Positions 15,203 through 22,543 of a stretch of DNA of 45,639 nucleotides are shown here, in pieces; within the stretch, counting starts at the first letter, position 1, and every line of letters starts with the position of its first letter. Location: NCBI GenBank assembly GCA_964580455.1, contig CAZOKO010000006.1:1-45639 (forward strand). Direction: 5' to 3'. The notes beneath the pieces were generated by a model. That model saw nothing but the letters and a program-made list of their open reading frames with translations, did not search any database and was not told where the DNA came from. Source of the DNA: CAZOKO01 sp964580455 (lineage in GTDB: Bacteria > Desulfobacterota > WTBG01). The translations under genes and the position numbers were made by a program.

Positions 15203-17344
15203 TTATGCATCCGATGATGATATCTTTGAAGTATCTCTATCTTCACCTGCCACCGCAAGTGACCTGCCATCCATATTGGGAGGCACTTTAACACCAAACA
15301 TGTCCAGTACAGTAGGGCCGATATCCATAAGCCTCGGATGCTCACCACTTATTATGCGGTTGCAGAAAAGAACGCCGGGAACAAGAGACTGGTCAATGCA
15401 GTGATCCCCGCTCCAGGCCTTCTCATTATCATGGAAGATCTTACCGGTTACCTCTCCTACCGCTGTTTCCCATGACGCACGATATCCGACATGATATCCA
15501 ACAATCAGGTCAGGTGCATCATTTTTATAAGGGCCGCGGTATATTTCCCGGGTATTATAGACCTGCTTGACAGCTGGCTGGTTCCTTACAGTATCAGTGA
15601 GGTTCCTCAGTTTTTCAGCGATTTCCTTGCGTAGCTGTGGGGCTTCCGTTTTCGGATCAACAATACCCTTTGCTTCACGTCCCTTAAGGTTAAGATAAAG
15701 ACCGGACAGGCCGATTGCAAAGGCACGCGTTTGCGACCAGTCCACATTGACAAGGTTCTTTTTATCACGGTCACCTTCTTTCAGCTTCAGATAGCCGTTC
15801 TCCTCAAGCCAGCGGTTCAGGTCAACTCCGTAACGAAAGACATTAAAGCCATGGTCGGAAATAACCATCAGCAGAGTATCCTTGTCTTTGCACTTTCCCA
15901 TGGTCTTGCCCAGGAGTGTATCAGCACGCTTATATATTTCTTCAATGGCCAGTTTGTCCGGTGCAACAAAATTTCCACCGTGTGCAGGATGCGTTTCATC
16001 CATCTGTCGCCAGAAAGTATGCTGGATGCGATCAGTCCCGTCAAAGACACAGACACAAAGGCCCTGCCTGATATTGTCAAGAGAATCAAAGAACATCTTC
16101 TCACGTTCCTGGTCAGCCTGCAGACACTGGCACAGAAAATCATCATCGCTTATAAGTTTTTCGTTGAGTGCCCAGCTATCTTCGGCAAGGCCGAGTGTAG
16201 CATAGAGCCCTTGCCTCTTGGAAAGATAAGTGGAATAAACAGGCGGATAACTTATAGGCATCGCCGGCTTTTCCGGGTCAATATTTATCGGGGTCGCATA
16301 CAGTTTGAATTCCGGTTGTTTGCTTATCAGCAGGAATTTACAGATTCCCGAAATCCTGACGCCCAATGAGGCTTTAAATTGAACCCTTACCCAGTTCGAG
16401 TATTCCCCTTCTTTAAGCCTGACTGTTTCCCCGCTGACCTTCAGAGTGGAACTCTCCGCACCATTAAATGTAACCAGAAAGGGGCATTTCAGCAAGTTAC
16501 CCGCTTTAAGCATCGGGTTCTCAGGTCCGACCAGTTCCCCTTTAATAGTATTGCCTTCCCTTGTTACACGAAAATTTTCACCACCCGTGCTCTGGCCATT
16601 CCCCCCGGATTCGGTTGTATAATAAGAAAACATTCCCTGGGTACCTCGAAGATCGGGGGCACACATAGCTGAGAGCTGAACACCGTAAAACTTTTCAGCT
16701 GGAAAAGTAATCGGAACCCGAATGATACTGCTGAATATTCCCTGATCACCAAGAATTTTCCAGAATGACACCCCTTTACGAAGCAAGCGGATGTCGGCCG
16801 ACCTCAATGGAAACTGATATTTGCCGAAGTTGAGCATCCGGGAAGGTCCTTTGATATCGGTCGAACTAAGTTTTACAGCATATGTTTTTCGATCCCGGGT
16901 GAGAAAGTCAAAGATGTTGTGTTTTCCCGGGTTAGTACCGGTCTGAAACGACGACCAGGCAACCGGCGAGATGGGCGGAATTGTTGAAGAGAGCGGCTTG
17001 AAACAGCCCTGATCGCGGAGTTTTGCAAAGTTGGGAAGTTTACCCTCACCAAGCCACTTTTTTGTCAGCTCATAATCCAGGCCATCGAGTCCCAGCACAA
17101 CTACTTTTTTGATGCGGCTGCGGGCAAAAACACGCCTGAAACGAATCGCCCTGACAATATAACGGATCGGCCAGGTTAACAAAACAAACAGGGCCGATAA
17201 AATTGCCGTAAACATTACCAGAAATGAGCCAGCAACAGCAAAGCCGGCCCCAGGGCCGATATAGGCATGGACCTGATCAGGCAGCAAGCTGATAAGCAGT
17301 GCTGATATAATTAAATATAAAAGTCTGCTAATTTGTATATCCAT
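15203..17344 (-). CDS. Membrane-anchored alkaline-phosphatase-superfamily hydrolase
   Basis: The 713-residue paralogue of the downstream gene has the same motifs (GLDGLD with Asp87, PPISPVAW with Ser126, GKHNIFDF, VISDHGF, SGDHCID). Its N-terminus is different: a Sec-type signal ending VHA, then YIGPGAGF and a second membrane helix (about 34-58) with a basic tail, so the catalytic domain may be tethered and its side of the membrane is uncertain. The YIGPGAG motif after the signal is common in exported deltaproteobacterial proteins. It is the first gene of the island operon, with AGGAT before its ATG. Confidence 0.87.
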   Translation of the reverse strand: MDIQISRLLYLIISALLISLLPDQVHAYIGPGAGFAVAGSFLVMFTAILSALFVLLTWPIRYIVRAIRFRRVFARSRIKKVVVLGLDGLDYELTKKWLGEGKLPNFAKLRDQGCFKPLSSTIPPISPVAWSSFQTGTNPGKHNIFDFLTRDRKTYAVKLSSTDIKGPSRMLNFGKYQFPLRSADIRLLRKGVSFWKILGDQGIFSSIIRVPITFPAEKFYGVQLSAMCAPDLRGTQGMFSYYTTESGGNGQSTGGENFRVTREGNTIKGELVGPENPMLKAGNLLKCPFLVTFNGAESSTLKVSGETVRLKEGEYSNWVRVQFKASLGVRISGICKFLLISKQPEFKLYATPINIDPEKPAMPISYPPVYSTYLSKRQGLYATLGLAEDSWALNEKLISDDDFLCQCLQADQEREKMFFDSLDNIRQGLCVCVFDGTDRIQHTFWRQMDETHPAHGGNFVAPDKLAIEEIYKRADTLLGKTMGKCKDKDTLLMVISDHGFNVFRYGVDLNRWLEENGYLKLKEGDRDKKNLVNVDWSQTRAFAIGLSGLYLNLKGREAKGIVDPKTEAPQLRKEIAEKLRNLTDTVRNQPAVKQVYNTREIYRGPYKNDAPDLIVGYHVGYRASWETAVGEVTGKIFHDNEKAWSGDHCIDQSLVPGVLFCNRIISGEHPRLMDIGPTVLDMFGVKVPPNMDGRSLAVAGEDRDTSKISSSDA

Positions 17345-17540
17345 GGTTTTATCCTGATCAAACTGGCAAAATTCAATCTGTAAGAAAAGACAGGATAGCT
17401 CTTCGTTTAAATTGTTTCAAATATGCCAAGCCAAATGCATAATTTCTGTTTAATTCATTATATCACACTAACTAATTATTATAACACATAAAAACAATCT
17501 AGCCAAGGGGATTTAAGCCTTTTAAGCGATGGTTCTACAC

Positions 17541-17675
17541 TTACTTTCGCTTAAGATTTTCCAAGCGACTTTCTAAATCATTTGCAAACTGGCTTAAACT
17601 TCGACCAAACTCAGTAAATTCTGAAAACAGGTGATAGTGCAGTATCTCCTCGAACTTCCTGGTCAGGATTTCCCA
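17541..17675 (-). pseudogene. C-terminal remnant of an unrecognised gene
   Basis: A 44-codon open frame reads WEILTRKFEEILHYHLFSEF and continues TEFGRSLSQFANDLESRLEN, ending LKRK. It has protein-like composition and amphipathic helix pattern but no start codon, and a TAA lies directly upstream. It looks like the 3' end of a lost gene. I do not recognise the family. Confidence 0.3.
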
Positions 17676-17734
17676 TTAAGTCAAAAATCAGACTTTTCGA
17701 AGTTGTATTATTCATCAAATTTTGCTTTAATGAA

Positions 17735-18105
17735 AAGAGGGGTTTTGCAGACATGCATGGGTATACAGTCGACCAACTTATTGGTAGAAATCTTTCCATT
17801 TTCCACAATGAAGATCAAATGAAACGAGTGGAAAAATTAAACAAACAACTTGTTCAGACAGGCAGCTTTGTTGCAGAAGAGGTCTGGCATACAAGAAAAG
17901 ATAAAACCTCCTTCCCTGCTTTGATGTCGGCCGTGGTCATAAAGGATGAAGATGATAAACCTATTTTTCTATCTGCCACAGCGATTGATATAACCGACCT
18001 CCATCAGGTCAAAGAAGAAATAATAAAAACGAAAGATTATTCGGACAATATAATAGAAAGTTCATTAGATGCAATTGTTATAACTGATAGTAAATTTTAT
18101 TTCGC
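17735..18105 (+). pseudogene. PAS-domain sensor fragment
   Basis: The frame GFADMHGYTVDQLIGRNLSI is a typical PAS core, followed by a PAC-like end (IFLSATAIDITDLHQVKEEI) and the first 15 residues of a second PAS domain (NIIESSLDAIVITDSK). Upstream of GFADM the frame is stopped and no N-terminus is visible; downstream it runs into the 3' end of ilvD. No kinase or other output domain remains. It is the middle piece of a PAS sensor, most likely a histidine kinase, that has been cut at both ends. Confidence 0.6.
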
Positions 18106-18119
18106 ATACCAATTTACTT

Positions 18120-19784
18120 TTACTTTTCTTTAAATACTGCTCCGGTGCTGGCAGAGGTGACCATTTGAGAGTATCGATAAGCATAGCCTTCTTTAATCTT
18201 AGGTTCAGGAGGTTGCCATTCCTTCTTCCTTTCTTCCAATTCCTTATCAGATACTCTTAAGATAAGTTTTTTGCCCGGGATATCAATTTCAATCGTGTCC
18301 CCGTCTTTAACTAGTGCAATGGGCCCACCTTCCATAGCTTCTGGTGAAACGTGGCCGATAGCTGCACCTCGAGTCCCCCCGCTGAATCTTCCATCTGTAA
18401 TCAGAGCAACGTCTTTGTCCAATTCCATACCGGCAATGATAGCGGTGGCGGTGAGCATTTCTCTCATGCCTGGCCCCCCTTTTGGCCCTTCATATCTGAT
18501 AACCACAATATCACCTGATTTAATCCTGTTGCCCATGATTGATTCCACTGCTTCTTCTTCAGAGTTGAAAACCCTGGCAGTCCCTTTATTATTGAACATT
18601 CTCTTATCAACTGCTGCTTGTTTTACCACCGCTCCATCTGGTGCCAGATTTCCTTTTAGAATGGCAATCCCTCCTTCTTTGTGGTGTGCTTTTTCAAGAG
18701 GCCTGATAACTTCTGGATTAGAAATACTTACTCCAGAAAGGTTTTCACCTACCGTTTTACCAGTTACAGTCAAGCCGTCTTTATGTATGAGCCTTTGTTT
18801 AGACAATTCTGACATCACAGCAGGTACTCCACCTGCAGCATCCAGATCTTCCAGGTGATCTGCTCCTGCTGGACTTATACTGCAAAGGTTGGGTGTTTGC
18901 TTGCCCAGTTCATTAAAGAGATCGAGATCGAGGTCTATGCTTGCTTCATTAGCAATGGCGGGAAGGTGCAGAACTGTATTGGTTGAGCCACCAAGCGCCA
19001 TGTCTACAACAATTGCGTTTCGGAAGGCATCCAGGCTGGCAATATCCCTTGGTCTGATATTTTTCTTCACCAGTTCCATAAGTTTAATTCCTGCTGTTTT
19101 GGCAAGTCTTATCCTTCTTGCATCAACTGCGGGTATGGTACCATTGCCGGGCAGACCCATGCCAAGGGCTTCGGTTAAGCAGTTCATGGTGTTGGCGGTG
19201 AACATGCCAGCACAGCTTCCACATCCGGGGCAGGCAATATCTTCCAGATTTTTGAGTTCTTCTTCATTCATTTTGCCAGCCCTCACTCTGCCTACTGCCT
19301 CGAAGACAGTGATAACGTCAGTTTTTTTTCCGTTTTTATGTCCGGTTAGCATAGGTCCTCCGCTTATGAGAATAGCGGGAATATTTATGCGCAGGGCAGC
19401 CATGAGCATTCCCGGAGTGATTTTGTCACAGTTAGTTACTAAGGCCAGTCCATCAAAGGGATGGGCTGTAGCCATCACCTCGATAGAATCAGCGATTAAC
19501 TCTCTACTTGCGAGAGAATATTTCATGCCTGCATGGTGCATGGCAATGCCATCACAAACACCAATTGTTCCAAACTCAACAGGCGTTCCTCCTGCATAGC
19601 GGATACCTGCCTTTACTGCCTTTGCAATATCGTTTAAATGAATGTGTCCAGGAATAATCTCACTGGCAGGATTAGCCACTCCGATAATGGGCTGTGCTAT
19701 TTCCTCATCAGTATATCCCATAGCCTTATAAAGAGATCGGTGGGGTGCCTTCTCTAAACCTTTTTTCATTAGATCGCTACGCAT
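18120..19784 (-). CDS. ilvD: Dihydroxy-acid dehydratase
   Basis: IlvD dehydrates dihydroxy acids to the 2-keto acids of valine, isoleucine and pantothenate synthesis, using an Fe-S cluster. The protein shows the family start SDLMKKGLEKAPHRSLYKA, cluster Cys residues in NCDKITPGM and CPGCGSCAGMFTANTMNCL, and GRFSGGTRG near the C-terminus. I start at the ATG at 19784 (554 residues): AAAGGAG sits just upstream, inside the longer TTG-started frame. The gene is alone on its strand; its 3' end meets a PAS remnant on the opposite strand. Confidence 0.97.
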   Translation of the reverse strand: MRSDLMKKGLEKAPHRSLYKAMGYTDEEIAQPIIGVANPASEIIPGHIHLNDIAKAVKAGIRYAGGTPVEFGTIGVCDGIAMHHAGMKYSLASRELIADSIEVMATAHPFDGLALVTNCDKITPGMLMAALRINIPAILISGGPMLTGHKNGKKTDVITVFEAVGRVRAGKMNEEELKNLEDIACPGCGSCAGMFTANTMNCLTEALGMGLPGNGTIPAVDARRIRLAKTAGIKLMELVKKNIRPRDIASLDAFRNAIVVDMALGGSTNTVLHLPAIANEASIDLDLDLFNELGKQTPNLCSISPAGADHLEDLDAAGGVPAVMSELSKQRLIHKDGLTVTGKTVGENLSGVSISNPEVIRPLEKAHHKEGGIAILKGNLAPDGAVVKQAAVDKRMFNNKGTARVFNSEEEAVESIMGNRIKSGDIVVIRYEGPKGGPGMREMLTATAIIAGMELDKDVALITDGRFSGGTRGAAIGHVSPEAMEGGPIALVKDGDTIEIDIPGKKLILRVSDKELEERKKEWQPPEPKIKEGYAYRYSQMVTSASTGAVFKEK

Positions 19785-19799
19785 GATATCTCCTTTCAA

Positions 19800-20220
19800 T
19801 AGATGGGTAACTTCAAGGTGAAACTAACAGAAATTGAATTGTGCTGTCAAGTATAGAATTGACTGAAGTTTCCTGATGTTTTTCTGAAGGGTAGCTGAGC
19901 CATTGTTTTTGATGATTTAAAAGGTTATCTCTGATTTTAATGGGTTGACATAAGTATTTATTTAAAGTATATGTATTGAAATCCTTTTTTGAAATTGTAG
20001 CTATTTAACCCATCGTCTTTCCTGTTGTCTCGTTTAATTCCTGTTGCTTCTTTGTCATTCCTGCCCCGTATCAAGTACGGGATAAACTCCAGCAGGAATC
20101 TACATCGAGCAAAATACTGCATCTGGATTCCTGCTCTACAATCAGAGACGGGGATAGATTTTCTGGGAATGACAGAGCTGGGAAAATACCAGTTGTAACA
20201 TATCCTTGTAAAACTTTTCC
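19800..20220. other. Divergent intergenic region with hairpin repeat
   Basis: This gap separates ilvD and the DUF3047 gene, which are divergent, so it should hold both promoters. Bases 20050-20180 carry a CATTCCTGCCCCGTATCAAG type palindromic repeat (arms CCCCGTATCAAGTACGGG and AGCAGGAATC/GATTCCTGCT). No gene is seen. Confidence 0.5.
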
Positions 20221-20238
20221 TGAAGGAGAGTGAGTATT

Positions 20239-21006
20239 TTGAAGATGCGGATTTGTATTATTTTTACGTTGCTTTTGTTGTTAGTTTTGGGCGTAGTTGT
20301 GAACTCTGATGAAGGGAAAGATGTACTTGAGGTGGATACGTTTACCACATCTGGTAAACTGGGCCAATTGGAAGATTGGGTGTCAGCAAATGAAAAATTC
20401 AAAGATTTTTATAAGATAGGAGAAGAGGAAGATAATTATTTTCTCAAAGCGAGAGTGAGTGGGAATGGTGATATAATTGCTAAGGAATTAAGCTATAATT
20501 TGAAGGAATTTCCCATCCTTGCATGGAGGTGGAGAGCTTTAAAACTTCCTGAGGGAGGTGATGAAAGGTATAAGAATTCAGGAGACAGTGCTGCTGGTAT
20601 CTACGTAATTTTTCCCAGTATGTTTAAACCTGAGAGATTAAGAAACAGGTGGGGGATTAAGGTTCCCGTTCCTGATAGTTTGAAACCTGAATGTATAAAA
20701 TATGTGTGGAGTTCTTCTTTGCCCAGGGGAACCATAACGGAAAGCCCGTATTCTACTAAAACCAAAATTGTCGTCTTAGAAAATGGCAGCTCTTCTCTAA
20801 ACCAATGGATAGCAGAAGAGGTAAATGCCTATGAAGACTATAAAAGACTGTTTCACAAGGAACCCGATAAAGTGCGAGCCATAGGGATCTTGACTGATGC
20901 TGATGATACTTCTTCAGAAGCAATGGCTGATTATGATGATATTTTTATTAAGAAGGGTGTTGCTCGCCAGACAAAACATATATCTGAAGGAAACAGGGGT
21001 GGTTGA
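20239..21006 (+). CDS. DUF3047 family exported protein
   Basis: This protein has an N-terminal hydrophobic signal (FTLLLLLVLGVVVNS), then a domain with LAWRWRALKLP, AAGIYVIFPS, KIVVLENG, W-x-x-E-x-N with EDYKRLFHKEP, and GILTDADDTSSEAMADYDDI, which is the DUF3047 pattern known from Deltaproteobacteria. Function is unknown; it is probably periplasmic or anchored. The start is unclear: GTG at 20230 touches the AAGGAG ribosome site, so TTG at 20239 (10 bases after it) or ATG at 20245 is more likely. The gene stands alone. Confidence 0.8.
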   Translation: MKMRICIIFTLLLLLVLGVVVNSDEGKDVLEVDTFTTSGKLGQLEDWVSANEKFKDFYKIGEEEDNYFLKARVSGNGDIIAKELSYNLKEFPILAWRWRALKLPEGGDERYKNSGDSAAGIYVIFPSMFKPERLRNRWGIKVPVPDSLKPECIKYVWSSSLPRGTITESPYSTKTKIVVLENGSSSLNQWIAEEVNAYEDYKRLFHKEPDKVRAIGILTDADDTSSEAMADYDDIFIKKGVARQTKHISEGNRGG

Positions 21007-21192
21007 TTAAAAAAGAGAGAATGTGATTGCAGTGTAATTTATTGATTTAAGAAGGAATTTCTCTGTACTACTAACCTGCAACATCGTGTTTTTTTAGCAC
21101 AGTTTGGTTTCATTCTTCGTGTTTCTTCGTGCCCTTCGTGGTTATATTTGCTTTGGTTGCGGCTCTGCTGCGCTGTGTACTCTGTGGTTAAT

Positions 21193-21207
21193 TGCAAAAT
21201 CTGGGTT
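21193..21207. repeat. Solo end of the AACCCAGATTTTGCA element
   Basis: TGCAAAATCTGGGTT is the exact reverse complement of the left end of the element at 667-844. No partner end is seen nearby. It lies at the end of a periodic CTTCGTG/CTCTGTGG tract (about 21113-21190). Confidence 0.5.
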
Positions 21208-21213
21208 TATTGC

Positions 21214-21256
21214 AAAAAAGGGGCAGCTAAATAAAATACTATAAGCTGCCCCTTTT
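21214..21256 (-). terminator. Rho-independent terminator
   Basis: AAAAGGGGCAGCT (21216-21228) and AGCTGCCCCTTTT (21244-21256) form a 13-bp perfect stem with a 15-base loop. Read on the minus strand the stem is followed by a T-run, so it terminates the small PCP_red-like gene 20 bp upstream. Confidence 0.85.
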
Positions 21257-21275
21257 GAACAAATCAGCAGTAAGA

Positions 21276-21515
21276 TTATTTTTTAGTTATTAGAGAATCA
21301 ATATTTTTCAAAGCCATGGCTACAAAGGGTTTAGGAGTAATCTCTTTTACTACTTCTATTACTATATCCTCAGTAACCGCCCCACCTTCTCCGGCTTTTT
21401 TTTCTATGCCTTCCATCATCTTTTTTTCTGTCATCGCCCTGAAAGGTTTTGGTGAGCCCTCTATTAATTTTTCACACATTTCCTTGCTGTTATCCTGCCA
21501 GTTGAGTTCAGCCAT
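21276..21515 (-). CDS. Small PCP_red-like protein
   Basis: The 79-residue protein begins MAELNWQDNSKEMCEKLIE and has PFRAMTEKKMMEGIEKKA followed by VTEDIVIEVVKEI. This resembles the PCP_red domain (W...A...P.F.R....K..IE..A...G....T.E.V), a small helical domain first described in a protochlorophyllide reductase subunit but widespread outside phototrophs. SPKPFRAM and TPKPFVAM form an internal duplication. The ribosome site GGAGGA is strong and a clear terminator follows, so it is a real single-gene unit. Function unknown. Confidence 0.65.
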   Translation of the reverse strand: MAELNWQDNSKEMCEKLIEGSPKPFRAMTEKKMMEGIEKKAGEGGAVTEDIVIEVVKEITPKPFVAMALKNIDSLITKK

Positions 21516-21831
21516 ACTATTCCTCCTTTCCGTTTAAACTCTTTTAGCCTAAATAAGAATTAGGACAAAAGGTTATTAATTGTGGTGTTCCCTGTAAAAT
21601 ATATTATTTTTATACAGAGATATTTAGTGAGAAACTGCATAGAACTTTTGCCATCTTATAAAAACACACACATAATGTCAAGGATATTTTTAAATTATGT
21701 CAATTAAAGATTGTCCCCTAACCTGCAATAATGTGGGGGGGGTAAACTGTGCACTTTTAAATTTTATCTGACAAATAGAATTTTGGTACTTGACAAAACA
21801 TCATATTTATGATGTATCTAATCGGATACTT
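21516..21831. other. Divergent AT-rich intergenic region
   Basis: No gene or repeat is recognised in most of this stretch. It separates the minus-strand PCP_red-like gene from cmk and should hold both promoters. A G-run (GGGGGGGG) occurs near 21735. Confidence 0.4.
21790..21820 (+). promoter_or_regulatory. Possible cmk promoter with internal palindrome
   Basis: TTGACA lies at 21790-21795. A perfect palindrome, CATCATA-TT-TATGATG, covers 21799-21814, and a TATCTA-like -10 follows at 21815-21820. This would start transcription within about 10 bp of the ATG at 21832, giving an almost leaderless message. The palindrome sits where a repressor would block polymerase. The -10 is weak, so this is tentative. 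Confidence 0.35.
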
Positions 21832-22521
21832 ATGAAAAGGAAGTTAATCGTTACAATTGATGGTCCTTCTGGAGCAGGGAAAAGCACAGTTAGTCAGCTT
21901 TTAGCTGAAAGGCTTAAGTATAAATATATCGATACAGGAGCACTGTATAGAGTTGTCGCTTTAAAGGTAAAACAGGAGGATATCGATCCCGAAAGTGAGG
22001 GGGATCTTTCCTTGCTCTGTAGCAGGCTCAATATATCTTTTGATCAGAAAAATGGTAAGCTTAGAGTTTTTTTAGAAGGGAAGGATGTTACCGAGAAGAT
22101 TAGAACGCCGGAAATGAGCCTCCTTGCTTCTAAAGTATCTGCGAAAAAGGTTGTTAGAAGTGCATTGCTTGGTATTCAGCGGAAGTTGGGGGATGAAGGT
22201 GGTATTGTGGTGGAAGGAAGAGATATGGGTACTGTCGTTTTTCCGGAAGCTGAAGTGAAGTTTTTTCTCAAAGCATCCTTGGAAACTAGGGGGGAGAGGA
22301 GGTTTAATCAATACCTTGAAAAGGGTAAAGTATTTGATCTTGACCAGATTATTCGAGAGGTTGAGAAAAGGGATTTAGATGACACAAGGAGAGCACTTTC
22401 ACCCTTAAAACCAGCTGATAGTGCTATTGAGATTGATTCAACAAGGAAGAGCATTGAAGAAGTTGTGGAAGAGATGTTGAAGGTTCTCCAAAAGCATCTT
22501 TCTTCTCCTTCTTCAAAATAA
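21832..22521 (+). CDS. cmk: (d)CMP kinase
   Basis: Cmk phosphorylates CMP and dCMP with ATP. The protein has the P-loop IDGPSGAGKST, the IDTGALYR motif, GRDMGTVVFP and RRxxQY-like RRFNQYLEKG, with the family C-terminus IEIDSTRKSIEEVVEEM. I start at the ATG at 21832 (229 residues) because family members begin just before the P-loop; the 14 codons upstream overlap the promoter-like sequence. It is followed by rpsA after 22 bp, the classic cmk-rpsA order. Confidence 0.95.
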   Translation: MKRKLIVTIDGPSGAGKSTVSQLLAERLKYKYIDTGALYRVVALKVKQEDIDPESEGDLSLLCSRLNISFDQKNGKLRVFLEGKDVTEKIRTPEMSLLASKVSAKKVVRSALLGIQRKLGDEGGIVVEGRDMGTVVFPEAEVKFFLKASLETRGERRFNQYLEKGKVFDLDQIIREVEKRDLDDTRRALSPLKPADSAIEIDSTRKSIEEVVEEMLKVLQKHLSSPSSK

Positions 22522-22543
22522 AATAGTTTGGGGGTAAGTATTA

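Larger units (their letters stand above)
17345..18119. other. Gene-debris region between the island and ilvD
   Basis: The first 190 bases are AT-rich and probably hold the island promoter. The rest contains two gene remnants listed separately (17541-17675 minus, 17735-18105 plus). No intact gene is seen. Confidence 0.6.

Noticed and set aside
15731..16369. 212-codon open frame on the plus strand
   Set aside because: It lies antisense to the catalytic domain of the 713-residue AP-superfamily gene, has no recognisable family and reflects codon structure of the real gene.
18889..19599. 236-codon plus-strand frame
   Set aside because: It is fully antisense to ilvD, low-complexity in Ser/Ala, and has no ribosome site.
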